Virus record (IMG/VR): IMGVR_UViG_3300042301_001692
Span: 1-42,683 of that record
Strand: one strand, 5' to 3'
Origin: a virus
Length of the DNA: 42,683 nt
This document shows positions 29,903-36,951 of this stretch, piece by piece; the first letter of the stretch is position 1, and each line of letters starts with the position of its first letter. A model generated the notes under the pieces. That model was given only the letters and a program-made list of their open reading frames with translations. It was not told where the DNA came from and did not search any database. The translations under genes and the position numbers were made by a program.

Positions 29903-30635
29903 TGGGGCCACCCTGGATTTCTCTGGGGATTTCATACGGAAAAAGTGTAAGGATGCCGGTGAGCAGTGCGAGTGGTTTCGCATTGCTTCTCGGTATACCT
30001 TGGCGCCGAGCGTTCGCTTCCCGCAAACAATCAGTGTGTCGGACTCAGAGTACGACATTGAGTTTATTGAAGGTGTTTGTGGGACACAAGTTGAATCTAC
30101 ACGTTTGATCGACACTTTGGTAGACCAGGTCTCCCTTTGGTCTAAGATCCCGGCGTCAAGACACGCGGACTGGGAATCTTACAAAGAGCGTCTTCGCTCA
30201 GAACACGTTTCTCTGGCAGACAGCGAGATAGTTTGTCGAACTTTCGATTTCCTCGACGAAATAGAACCACTACCTTCCTCCTTCTCTCACGGTGACCTAA
30301 CTCTTGAAAACATCATTGTAGAAAATAACGGGGGAATAGTTCTGATCGACCCTAATTTCAAGAAGAATTTGTTTCAGTCTTACGTTCTCGACTTGGGCAA
30401 ACTGCTTCAGTCTGTCCACAGCGACTACCACCGGTTGTTTAACTCACACCCAGGGGGTGACCCTGCGCCTCTGTGTGCCCACTTGAGGCAACGGCTAGGC
30501 GAACCCGTATGGACCCAGGCGCTGGCAGCTGAGATATCGCACGTGGTCCGCCTGCGTAAGTACCGCCCTTCCGCCCAGTGGTTGACGGTTGACCGGCTGT
30601 TGGAGAAGCTGCTGGCTGAGGCCCAAGGATGTTAA
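29889..30635 (+). CDS. Small-molecule kinase (APH/choline-kinase-like)
   Basis: GTG 29889 is preferred (TTG 29883 is possible), giving a 248-residue protein. 'SFSHGDLTLENIIV' is the catalytic Brenner motif (HGDxxxxN) and 'GGIVLIDPNFKKNLF' the metal-binding D, with an N-terminal lobe 'YDIEFIEGVCGTQVES'. These kinases phosphorylate choline, aminoglycosides or sugars. Overlap with the nucleotidyltransferase suggests it supplies that enzyme's phosphorylated substrate. Confidence 0.82.
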   Translation: MKGSSGATLDFSGDFIRKKCKDAGEQCEWFRIASRYTLAPSVRFPQTISVSDSEYDIEFIEGVCGTQVESTRLIDTLVDQVSLWSKIPASRHADWESYKERLRSEHVSLADSEIVCRTFDFLDEIEPLPSSFSHGDLTLENIIVENNGGIVLIDPNFKKNLFQSYVLDLGKLLQSVHSDYHRLFNSHPGGDPAPLCAHLRQRLGEPVWTQALAAEISHVVRLRKYRPSAQWLTVDRLLEKLLAEAQGC

Positions 30636-30699
30636 CCCTACCTTCGCGGCTAGGTTCGCCAACTTTCAACACCTTACTCCGCAACGACTAAATTAAGCA

Positions 30700-31218
30700 A
30701 TGTCTAACTCCCAAGAACTAATTGAAAGGCTTAAGGAACAAATCTCGTTCTTAACCGCCGAGCTCGAACGGGCCCAACGAAAGTCAAATTCCCTCTGGAG
30801 TCAAATTCAAGGAGCGTTTCTGCAGGAAGGCAACGACGAAGAGAACGCAGAGTTCTGGGCCGACAAAATTTCGCAGATTTTGTCCGAGTGGGTTCACGCT
30901 CAGCGGACGAGTCTCTCCCAAAAGATAGTAGAAACGGGAACGATGCCCCCCTACACAGACTGTCTCAACCACCTTGTGGTTAGTCTCTCGCCCCCTGGCT
31001 CAGCTCCCCCAAGCCTCCCCCCTGAGTTCACAGAGTTTACCAACTCTCCCTCACCTGGACCAACTTTCATCCCAACCGGCTTGGAAGCACCGGCTTACGG
31101 GGGCCTTTCAGCAGACGCGCAAGTTGGACCGCCGAAAGAGCGTAAGATAGGGGTACCCAAGGCTATTCCCGGTGCTGTACCCTTACCGCTGCCTCCACTT
31201 TCCGAGGGTTCACCCTAA
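30700..31218 (+). CDS. Coiled-coil protein with Pro-rich tail
   Basis: The 172-residue protein has an N-terminal coiled coil ('ELIERLKEQISFLTAELERA') and a Pro/Ser-rich C-terminus ('GAVPLPLPPLSEGSP'). Its last codons and stop lie in a 46-bp sequence repeated 480 bp downstream. No family is recognised; it may be a scaffold or linker. Confidence 0.6.
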   Translation: MSNSQELIERLKEQISFLTAELERAQRKSNSLWSQIQGAFLQEGNDEENAEFWADKISQILSEWVHAQRTSLSQKIVETGTMPPYTDCLNHLVVSLSPPGSAPPSLPPEFTEFTNSPSPGPTFIPTGLEAPAYGGLSADAQVGPPKERKIGVPKAIPGAVPLPLPPLSEGSP

Positions 31219-31244
31219 GCGGATCTTTGCTAAGGCGGTTTCCC
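31199..31244 (+). repeat. 46-bp exact direct repeat, copy 1
   Basis: TTTCCGAGGGTTCACCCTAA and the following bases to 31244 are identical to 31679-31724. The copy covers the last codons (SEGSP, stop) of the upstream gene and the first half of a terminator-promoter module. Confidence 0.9.
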
Positions 31245-31300
31245 GGTTGCTCCGGGGCGGTTTGCCCTCCTTTGTTTCTGCAGCGCAGAAACGGTATACT
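31232..31300 (+). promoter_or_regulatory. Terminator-promoter module with palindromic spacer
   Basis: Tandem GGCGG elements, -35 TTGTTT (31272-31277), 17-nt spacer containing TTTCTGCAGCGCAGAAA, -10 TATACT (31295-31300). ATG 31325 is 24 nt downstream. Confidence 0.8.
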
Positions 31301-31324
31301 AAGTATGTTGAAAGCAAATTCCCA

Positions 31325-31612
31325 ATGGAAACTCATCAAGTCACGATCACTTTGTCCCTTAAGCTAGAGGGAGACCCGAGCACTCAAGACATTGCTAACG
31401 CCGCTGCTGCCAGCATGCGAGAACTGCCCCCTTTCCTCGAGGAAGGGTGGCTAAATAGCGTCCAACCCCCATTAAAGAAATTAACTCTTACCCCTAACCC
31501 CAACTCAAAGTGGTTCTTCAGTTTCACAAAGCTTCCACTCACCCCAATAAACGACTACAAGGGTGGAGAGACACCCGACTGCTACAAGGGTCGCTCACCG
31601 ATGGGTTTTTAA
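31325..31612 (+). CDS. Small hypothetical protein in a duplicated-module cassette
   Basis: A 95-residue protein with 'TITLSLKLEGDPSTQDIANA' and an aromatic tail. It lies between the two 46-bp repeats with its own promoter module, as if inserted as a unit. No family is recognised. Confidence 0.6.
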   Translation: METHQVTITLSLKLEGDPSTQDIANAAAASMRELPPFLEEGWLNSVQPPLKKLTLTPNPNSKWFFSFTKLPLTPINDYKGGETPDCYKGRSPMGF

Positions 31613-31678
31613 AGTTCAGTCCAAGGGCGATAGATAATCGTACGAACGTTCGTTTATTCCCCCCACATTCACCAATGG

Positions 31679-31724
31679 TTTCCGAGGGTTCACCCTAAGC
31701 GGATCTTTGCTAAGGCGGTTTCCC
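31679..31724 (+). repeat. 46-bp exact direct repeat, copy 2
   Basis: Second copy of 31199-31244. Here it encodes nothing obvious, although the sequence still reads SEGSP plus stop in one frame, as expected of a duplicated gene end. Confidence 0.9.
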
Positions 31725-31757
31725 CCGCTTTCTTCTGCTCGGCGGAAACGGTGTACT
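31712..31757 (+). promoter_or_regulatory. Terminator-promoter module for RNA ligase
   Basis: AGGCGGTTTCCCCCGC element, -35 TTTCTT (31729-31734), 17-nt spacer with TTCTGCTCGGCGGAA symmetry, -10 TGTACT (31752-31757). ATG 31782 is 24 nt downstream. Confidence 0.72.
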
Positions 31758-31781
31758 TAGTACAAGACCAGAGAAACTGAC

Positions 31782-32414
31782 ATGGAATCCCACACCAAGT
31801 ACCCCAGGACTTTTCATCTCCCTTGGTCAGAAGCTGTAACGTCTGACGACAAGGTTGTTCCGTCCGTCGTTCATTTTGAGGGCAACCTCGTGGTTGTGAC
31901 GGAAAAGATGGACGGTGAGAATACAACGATGTACCGAGACTATGTTCACGCCAGGAGCCTGGACAGCAAAGGTGGTGAAGACCGCGCATGGGTGAAGCAA
32001 TTCTGGGCTTCGATCCGTAGTGAAATCCCTGAAGGGTGGCGAATCTGTGGTGAAAACCTCTGGGCGAAACATTCTGTTTCTTACTCCAACTTGCACTCAT
32101 ACTTTTACGGGTTTAGCATTTTTGACGAGCACAACCGGGCATTGTCATGGGAGGACACTGAAGACTACTTTGAAATGTTAGGGGTCACCCCTGTTCCCGT
32201 TCTTTACTCTGGACTCTGGGACGAGACCGTGGCCCTTAATCTGGCAAAGGGCCTGGACACCAACACGACAGAAGGCTATGTAGTTCGCCTTGCTGATTCC
32301 TTTCACTACGATAACTTTAGCACTTCTGTTGCTAAGTTTGTCCGTAAAGGTCACGTTCAAACTGACAAGCACTGGAGGACGCAGCAGCTTGTACCTAACT
32401 CTTTAGTAACCTAA
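31782..32414 (+). CDS. RNA ligase (nucleotidyltransferase superfamily, Rnl2-like)
   Basis: The 210-residue protein has ligase motif I 'VVTEKMDGENTTMYRD' (adenylylated K42), 'RICGENLWAKHS' (motif III), 'YFYGFSIFD' (motif IIIa), 'TEGYVVRLAD' (motif IV, E164) and 'VAKFVRKGHVQ' (motif V). It seals 5'-phosphate to 3'-OH RNA ends using ATP. It lacks the C-terminal domain of T4 Rnl2 and is close to a minimal catalytic module. With the kinase and phosphatases it completes an RNA repair route. Confidence 0.87.
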   Translation: MESHTKYPRTFHLPWSEAVTSDDKVVPSVVHFEGNLVVVTEKMDGENTTMYRDYVHARSLDSKGGEDRAWVKQFWASIRSEIPEGWRICGENLWAKHSVSYSNLHSYFYGFSIFDEHNRALSWEDTEDYFEMLGVTPVPVLYSGLWDETVALNLAKGLDTNTTEGYVVRLADSFHYDNFSTSVAKFVRKGHVQTDKHWRTQQLVPNSLVT

Positions 32415-32424
32415 AACAACAACA

Positions 32425-32508
32425 ATGCTAAACCTTGAAGTTTCAAACCGAATCACAGCTGCTGAAGCTTCACAGAGGTCTGTAACTCCCCCCGGACCCA
32501 CAAGCTAA
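32425..32508 (+). CDS. Very small ORF after RNA ligase
   Basis: 27 codons, MLNLEVSNRITAAEASQRSV..., with an A/C-rich leader (AACAACAACA) like other starts in this window. It is too short for a firm call and could be a decayed gene start. Confidence 0.3.
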   Translation: MLNLEVSNRITAAEASQRSVTPPGPTS

Positions 32509-32518
32509 CCCTGAAACC

Positions 32519-32713
32519 GTGAGGAGATTTTTGGAGCACTGCTACAAAGCCATACGTGAGGATATTAAGAGGGGTTACGGTGTCAAGTATACGAACGTTT
32601 ACTTTGGAGACTGCGATTACTCCACTAAAGGGGAAGTTGCTAGAGTTCTAGAAGAAGAAGACGGGTACAAGGTTAGACTAGTTGGGACCCTTCACATTTT
32701 AATTTCCTGGTAA
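32519..32713 (+). CDS. Small hypothetical protein
   Basis: From GTG 32519, 64 residues, basic then acidic ('HCYKAIREDIKRGYGVKYTN', 'VARVLEEEDGYKVRLVG'). No family is recognised. Confidence 0.55.
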   Translation: MRRFLEHCYKAIREDIKRGYGVKYTNVYFGDCDYSTKGEVARVLEEEDGYKVRLVGTLHILISW

Positions 32714-32742
32714 TTTAATCACAACTACTTAACCTTGAAACC

Positions 32743-33246
32743 ATGGCTACTATTTACAAACCACCGGCACAGCTACCCCCTTTCTCGTCGAGGCTCAGTG
32801 TGTTTCTTGCAGGTTCAATAGAAATGGGCTCTGCACCCGACTGGCAAGCTGACCTCGAACATAGTCTTGCTGACCTCGACATTGATATTTACAATCCGCG
32901 ACGCGACGATTGGGACCCAACTTGGGTTCAAAGCGCCGATAACCCGGTGTTTCGAGAGCAGGTTGAGTGGGAGCTTGACGGCCTAGAGAGGGCCAGTATG
33001 GTTGTAGTATATCTAGCACCGGGCACCATGGCCCCCGTTTCTTTGTTCGAACTTGGCTTCGACACCGGACTCAGTTTCCACACTGTCAGGAAGACTGTTG
33101 TATGCTGCCCCGAAGGATTCCACCGTAAGGGCAACGTTGACATTGTTTGTGAGCGTTATGGTGTTCCCCAGGTTTCAACCTTGAACGGACTTGAGCTTGC
33201 AATACGAACTGAAAGTGACAGGTTTCAGAAAAGTTTCGTATATTAA
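32743..33246 (+). CDS. Nucleoside 2-deoxyribosyltransferase-like protein
   Basis: A 167-residue protein with 'SVFLAGSIEMGSAPDWQADL' at the N-terminus, 'YNPRRDDWDPTW', 'QVEWELDGLERASMVVVYLA' and 'PVSLFELGFDTG', the motif order of the deoxyribosyltransferase family (Glu nucleophile in the FELG-type region). It may exchange bases between deoxynucleosides or cleave nucleotides; phages use it in nucleotide salvage. Specificity is not visible. Confidence 0.82.
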   Translation: MATIYKPPAQLPPFSSRLSVFLAGSIEMGSAPDWQADLEHSLADLDIDIYNPRRDDWDPTWVQSADNPVFREQVEWELDGLERASMVVVYLAPGTMAPVSLFELGFDTGLSFHTVRKTVVCCPEGFHRKGNVDIVCERYGVPQVSTLNGLELAIRTESDRFQKSFVY

Positions 33247-33248
33247 AC

Positions 33249-33626
33249 ATGATTTACACCACCCACACATCATCCACCTCATACAACTATCCACCCCATC
33301 TCCCGGACTTCGAAGACATGGACTCGGACGGTGCCATTGAAATTTTGATGGGAGAAGAAGAGGACGGGTACCAACATACTCGTTTCGAGAATGTGGCGCA
33401 CTATAGAAACCAGGGGTTAACGCACCCTTGGCGTCACACCAAAGACTGGGTCCCAACTTACGACCCCCCAGAGGGAGACTTTGCATGGGCTTTGTCAAGA
33501 GTTTTGGACAAAATTACCTGTGCTAGTCACCTTCATTCCATGGCCCTTGGGCTCAGCGACGACGAATGCCGACGCATATACTCAATGCGAGACCGGGCTA
33601 GGGAGGTAGCGAAAAACGGTGGATAA
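33249..33626 (+). CDS. Hypothetical protein
   Basis: A 125-residue protein, acidic in the middle ('EILMGEEEDGYQHTRFENVA') with a helical C-terminus ('DDECRRIYSMRDRAREVAKN'), starting 2 nt after the previous stop. No family is recognised. Confidence 0.62.
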   Translation: MIYTTHTSSTSYNYPPHLPDFEDMDSDGAIEILMGEEEDGYQHTRFENVAHYRNQGLTHPWRHTKDWVPTYDPPEGDFAWALSRVLDKITCASHLHSMALGLSDDECRRIYSMRDRAREVAKNGG

Positions 33627-33636
33627 CCGGCTGTAT

Positions 33637-33682
33637 CGGGATGGTTTCCCGCCTTGTTTTCTCGAAGAGAAAACGCTATAGT
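33637..33682 (+). promoter_or_regulatory. Terminator-promoter module with palindromic spacer
   Basis: GGATGGTTTCCCGCC element, -35 TTGTTT (33654-33659), 17-nt spacer TTCTCGAAGAGAAAACGC with TTTTCTC-GA-AGAGAAAA symmetry, -10 TATAGT (33677-33682). ATG 33713 is 30 nt downstream. Confidence 0.8.
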
Positions 33683-33712
33683 AGTTACAAGACAAACGCT
33701 TCTGGGAAAGAC

Positions 33713-34174
33713 ATGAAAGGACAACTCCTCAATAAAATGCTGGTACTGGCGACCAACGCCCACGCCGATCAGTACGACAAGGGTGGCAACCCTTACATTT
33801 TGCACCCGCTCAAGGTGATGCATTACCTGGAAACAAACGACGTTGAGCTTCAGTGCATTGCGCTCGGCCACGACATCATTGAAGACACCAAGGTCACCTA
33901 CGCAGATTTACGTGATCAGGGGTTCACTCCTCGAATCATCGAGGGCATTCGCTGCCTAACGAAAGCACCAGGGGAAACCTACGAAGAATACAAGTTCCGT
34001 GTTTTCTCAAACGAAGACGCCATGAGAGTAAAACTCTGTGACTTGAGGCACAATACTGACGTTCGGCGTCTGAAAGGTGTCACCGAGAACGACCTTAAGC
34101 GAATGGCTAAATACCACATGTTTTACATGGAAATTCAAGCCCGGTTACAAAATTCCGACGAAGGTGATTCTTGA
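33713..34174 (+). CDS. HD-domain (p)ppGpp hydrolase-like protein (MESH1/SpoT type)
   Basis: From ATG 33713, 153 residues: 'HADQYDKGGNPYILHPLKVM' (first His and HP), 'ALGHDIIEDTKVTYADLRDQ' (HDxxED) and 'VKLCDLRHNTDVRR' (D...N), the signature of small alarmone hydrolases. These remove 3'-pyrophosphate from (p)ppGpp or related nucleotides. It could reverse host stringent response or an alarmone-based defence. An upstream in-frame start would lie inside the promoter module. Confidence 0.87.
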   Translation: MKGQLLNKMLVLATNAHADQYDKGGNPYILHPLKVMHYLETNDVELQCIALGHDIIEDTKVTYADLRDQGFTPRIIEGIRCLTKAPGETYEEYKFRVFSNEDAMRVKLCDLRHNTDVRRLKGVTENDLKRMAKYHMFYMEIQARLQNSDEGDS

Positions 34175-34521
34175 GGAGACTTAATCGAGTTCGCAAAAAG
34201 CCAGAATGCTACAGCCCAGGCAGGGCCAAGCCCTACACCGAAATTGCAGAGAACGACTGCTTTACGTGCCCTGAAAGAGTAACTTGCCTTGAATTTGTTG
34301 CTGAAGTTAAGGAAATGGTTGCTGCCGGTGCGTCAACCCGCCCCAGTATTCCATCTATTCCAACCGTAGAGGAGATTATGGTTTTGGCTTTTCAAGCTGA
34401 GTTGGTATACCCCACCTGCCTTGGAACTTACTTTACAACTATTCCAGATGGAGTTGATATTACTCCTGCGTTGGTAGACTTTGCAACCAAGCTCCTAAAC
34501 AAGTACGGTAATTTGCCATGA
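34171..34521 (+). CDS. Small Cys-containing protein
   Basis: 116 residues from TTG 34171, which overlaps the hydrolase TGA. 'ENDCFTCPERVTCLEFV' has three cysteines that may bind metal; the rest is helical. No family is recognised. The stop overlaps the next ATG. Confidence 0.6.
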   Translation: MRRLNRVRKKPECYSPGRAKPYTEIAENDCFTCPERVTCLEFVAEVKEMVAAGASTRPSIPSIPTVEEIMVLAFQAELVYPTCLGTYFTTIPDGVDITPALVDFATKLLNKYGNLP

Positions 34522-34952
34522 CTGGCCCCTCAAAGCCCAAACTAACTTACCTCAAGCCGGTCAAGGAGTACAAGAAACTCGATTACGTACTCCCTTTTCG
34601 TTATTTGTATTGGAATACTCTAGAGGAACTGAACACACAGCTTGAAGATTTCAAAGAAAAACTTAACCAGTTTAAGGAAGAGGGTTGGGAGGGCATTATG
34701 GATAACTACGATAAAGGCCACCCTGTGGTCAATCTCTATAAAACTCACTTCGTAGAAGACGAGGAGTACGACAGGGCAATTACTGCTGCCTTGCAAAATA
34801 AGCCTAGTTGGGGTGATTTAGAAGAAGAGGTGATGGCCATCGGACTTCCCCTTTGGGAGTGTGACTATCAATATGAATGGACGTTTTTCTACCACACTGA
34901 CCCCTCTAATTGCAGTTTTGTCGAAAACAGACCCAAAACTTATGAAAACTGA
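34518..34952 (+). CDS. Hypothetical protein
   Basis: A 144-residue protein, coiled in the middle ('EELNTQLEDFKEKLNQFKEE'), with an aromatic end ('CDYQYEWTFFYHTDPSN'). It is coupled by ATGA to the previous gene and overlaps the next by 11 nt. No family is recognised. Confidence 0.65.
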   Translation: MTGPSKPKLTYLKPVKEYKKLDYVLPFRYLYWNTLEELNTQLEDFKEKLNQFKEEGWEGIMDNYDKGHPVVNLYKTHFVEDEEYDRAITAALQNKPSWGDLEEEVMAIGLPLWECDYQYEWTFFYHTDPSNCSFVENRPKTYEN

Positions 34953-35232
34953 ACAAAACCTAAAGGAGCCCATAGAAATCTTACTCAGAGTCTTGCTGGC
35001 GGGACACACCGTTACTGACGTAACGGGGCAGGAGTATGGTATGGACGACGAAGGGCACCTTTGTACGAAAGTAAACCGGGTACAGCCTGGCTTCTTCCCA
35101 AGTAAAGACCCAGAGCAAGTCTGGCTGCGCGTTCCGTGCGATGTGTCTGAGCTAAAGACGATCGCCGACAGAATTGGCCGTGACACTCTTTGGTTGAAGT
35201 CTTGCGGAATTTCAATGAGATCTCTATTATGA
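34942..35232 (+). CDS. Hypothetical protein
   Basis: From ATG 34942, 96 residues with 'GHTVTDVTGQEYGMDDEGHL' and 'DPEQVWLRVPCDVSELKTIA'. It is coupled on both sides. No family is recognised. Confidence 0.58.
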   Translation: MKTEQNLKEPIEILLRVLLAGHTVTDVTGQEYGMDDEGHLCTKVNRVQPGFFPSKDPEQVWLRVPCDVSELKTIADRIGRDTLWLKSCGISMRSLL

Positions 35233-35483
35233 CCCCTACTGAAGAGGAGCGAGCTAATAGCACAAAGCTCTGCAAGTTGGCCACAGATAGCGCCAAAACC
35301 ATCTTGAAACTTGGGGATCGACTTCGAGTAGTCAGGTGCCCCGGCACAAAGAGATGGGTTACGTTCGACCATCGGGATGGATACTGGATCGTGACCAAGT
35401 CTGGAATTGACGACATTCAGGCAATTAACGTTGACAGGGTTAACACTGAGAGTGTTGACTTTACTACGAAAGGGGGGCAATGA
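35229..35483 (+). CDS. Hypothetical protein
   Basis: From ATG 35229, 84 residues with a small basic beta region 'GDRLRVVRCPGTKRWVTFDH' and 'GYWIVTKSGIDDIQAINVD', which looks like a compact barrel. It overlaps its neighbours by ATGA on both sides. Confidence 0.6.
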   Translation: MTPTEEERANSTKLCKLATDSAKTILKLGDRLRVVRCPGTKRWVTFDHRDGYWIVTKSGIDDIQAINVDRVNTESVDFTTKGGQ

Positions 35484-36067
35484 GTAACTGCCCCAACTGG
35501 CTGAAACCCTTTCAACGAGAAACTGAAGCGCTGGCTGCCCAAAATGCTGCGTTCAGAGAAGAAACTGAGAGAATTAGACGAGAAAATGACGCACGCAAGG
35601 AGGAAACTAAGAAAATGGGGCGGTTATCTCGAGGTCACCTTAAGCAAATTGTCCAAGCTTGTACGCTCGATCCCGGTCTCCAGGCACCCGAGTCCTCTAT
35701 GACTAAATCAACAACAGCACCTCTTGACAACCTGAGGCGAACAGGTCGCACTACTCGCCTACTTAAGGAAGCGTATCGCCTTGCTTCCAACGGAAGGGCG
35801 GTTTATGTCCTGGCCTGCCGTCACGACTACGCACTTAAAATGGAGTGCGACTTTGACGATATGTACGGAAAGGGGGAATCCCTTAGACTCGGCATAAAGT
35901 TCGAGACTCCAGGTGGGTTACCAAACTTTGACTTCAGAACAATGACACTCGGAAGAGGAGCCCACCCAAACTGCTGTGTTTTGGTTGATCATTACACGAT
36001 TGAGCTCCACTATGCTAGACTTCTCCAGGAACTTCACCGGTTTGACGAACCTATGGACACCAACTAG
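35480..36067 (+). CDS. P-loop-like protein with coiled N-terminal extension, possibly a fusion
   Basis: A 195-residue frame. Residues 1-50 are coiled ('RETEALAAQNAAFREETERI'). From ATG 35698 a second module begins, with 'LRRTGRTTRLLKEAYRLASN' (Walker A-like, but lacking the usual GK), 'AVYVLACRHDYAL' and 'NCCVLVDHYTIE' (Walker B-like). It may be an NTPase-derived protein. The inner ATG with an A/C-rich leader suggests two fused small genes. Confidence 0.58.
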   Translation: MSNCPNWLKPFQRETEALAAQNAAFREETERIRRENDARKEETKKMGRLSRGHLKQIVQACTLDPGLQAPESSMTKSTTAPLDNLRRTGRTTRLLKEAYRLASNGRAVYVLACRHDYALKMECDFDDMYGKGESLRLGIKFETPGGLPNFDFRTMTLGRGAHPNCCVLVDHYTIELHYARLLQELHRFDEPMDTN

Positions 36068-36118
36068 TAGTCCCCGAAAGAATCCGCAGGGTAAACCTTA
36101 TAACCCTGAAATAACGCG

Positions 36119-36523
36119 ATGGATTACTCAGCACCTTCCGATTCAAGAACTGTTGCGGAAAGAATCCGAGACAACAATGCTGTTCTGCAATCGGTAGCTG
36201 AAAATTTCATTCTCGTGTCAAAAGCAGACCTATACGACTCTGAGCAAGCTGCGGCTTTCCTTGAGATTGACTCCGACGAAAGTGTCAGTAACTGGCTTGA
36301 AGGCGGGTACTTTCCTGGAGCTTTTCAGTCTGATGGTAGGTGGTTGTTCCCCCTCGCGTCACTCATCGAGGTGAGGGAGCGGTTAGATGAACTTCAGTAC
36401 AATAACAAACATCGGCTTCTAACCCCTGAACCTGAACCCGAGGACTACTGCAAAGTTTGCGGTGGAATCCCTGTTTCTCTGCCAAATAAGTTGGGGGTCC
36501 TAATTAGAAACACAACATTATAA
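36119..36523 (+). CDS. Excisionase/MerR-like helix-turn-helix protein
   Basis: The 134-residue protein has 'DLYDSEQAAAFLEIDSDESV' followed by 'SNWLEGGYFPGAFQSDGRWL' and 'FPLASLIEVRERLDEL', the helix-turn-helix plus wing of Xis/MerR-type DNA-binding domains. A C-terminal 'CKVCGG' pair may bind metal. It may regulate nearby genes. Confidence 0.62.
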   Translation: MDYSAPSDSRTVAERIRDNNAVLQSVAENFILVSKADLYDSEQAAAFLEIDSDESVSNWLEGGYFPGAFQSDGRWLFPLASLIEVRERLDELQYNNKHRLLTPEPEPEDYCKVCGGIPVSLPNKLGVLIRNTTL

Positions 36524-36548
36524 CTTAGACATCATACGCCAAAACACC

Positions 36549-36878
36549 ATGCAATCCGTTAAACCTCTCGCAAACGAAGCCGAGTACGACCTTGCGCTTA
36601 AGGACATTGATAGCTGCTTGGGTGCATTGGTTGGTAGCCCCGAATACCTCCAGCTAGAGACCTTGACAATTTTAGTAGAGGAATACGAGGCCAAGAACTG
36701 GCCTATTGCTCCCCCGGACTTGAATCCAAATCTTGAAGAGTGGTGCAGAATCGACGAAATAAACCAAGGGGAGTACCTACGGGCTTTGGACGCGAGCCTG
36801 GTCGAACGACTCCAGTCACTGGTGGCGGGTGTCCAAGTCGACCTCGACGAGATCCTATCGCCGGACGAGTCCGACTAG
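36549..36878 (+). CDS. Orphan HigA-type antitoxin N-terminal domain
   Basis: A 109-residue protein. 'LANEAEYDLALKDIDSCLGA' and 'ETLTILVEEYEAKNWPIAPP' match the N-terminal dimer/toxin-facing region of long HigA antitoxins (EYEAAL...LATLVEAYE...PIPPP). The XRE helix-turn-helix that normally follows is missing; an acidic tail ('VQVDLDEILSPDESD') replaces it. It may neutralise a host HigB-type toxin without binding DNA; that is inference. Confidence 0.65.
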   Translation: MQSVKPLANEAEYDLALKDIDSCLGALVGSPEYLQLETLTILVEEYEAKNWPIAPPDLNPNLEEWCRIDEINQGEYLRALDASLVERLQSLVAGVQVDLDEILSPDESD

Positions 36879-36951
36879 GGGGACCTCGCCAGGGAACCTT
36901 TACCTCGACTCCGGTCCAGCATACTAATTCACACTCCGAAACCACTGAAAA

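Noticed and set aside
31510-31698. + strand frame ending SEGSP
   Set aside because: It overlaps the 31325 gene by over 100 nt in another frame; its end is just the duplicated 3' end of the 30700 gene.
31690-32100. 136-codon - strand frame opposite RNA ligase
   Set aside because: It is antisense to a protein with all ligase motifs.
34818-35480. 220-codon open frame on the - strand
   Set aside because: It is antisense to a run of tightly coupled + strand genes, has unlikely composition and no recognisable domain.
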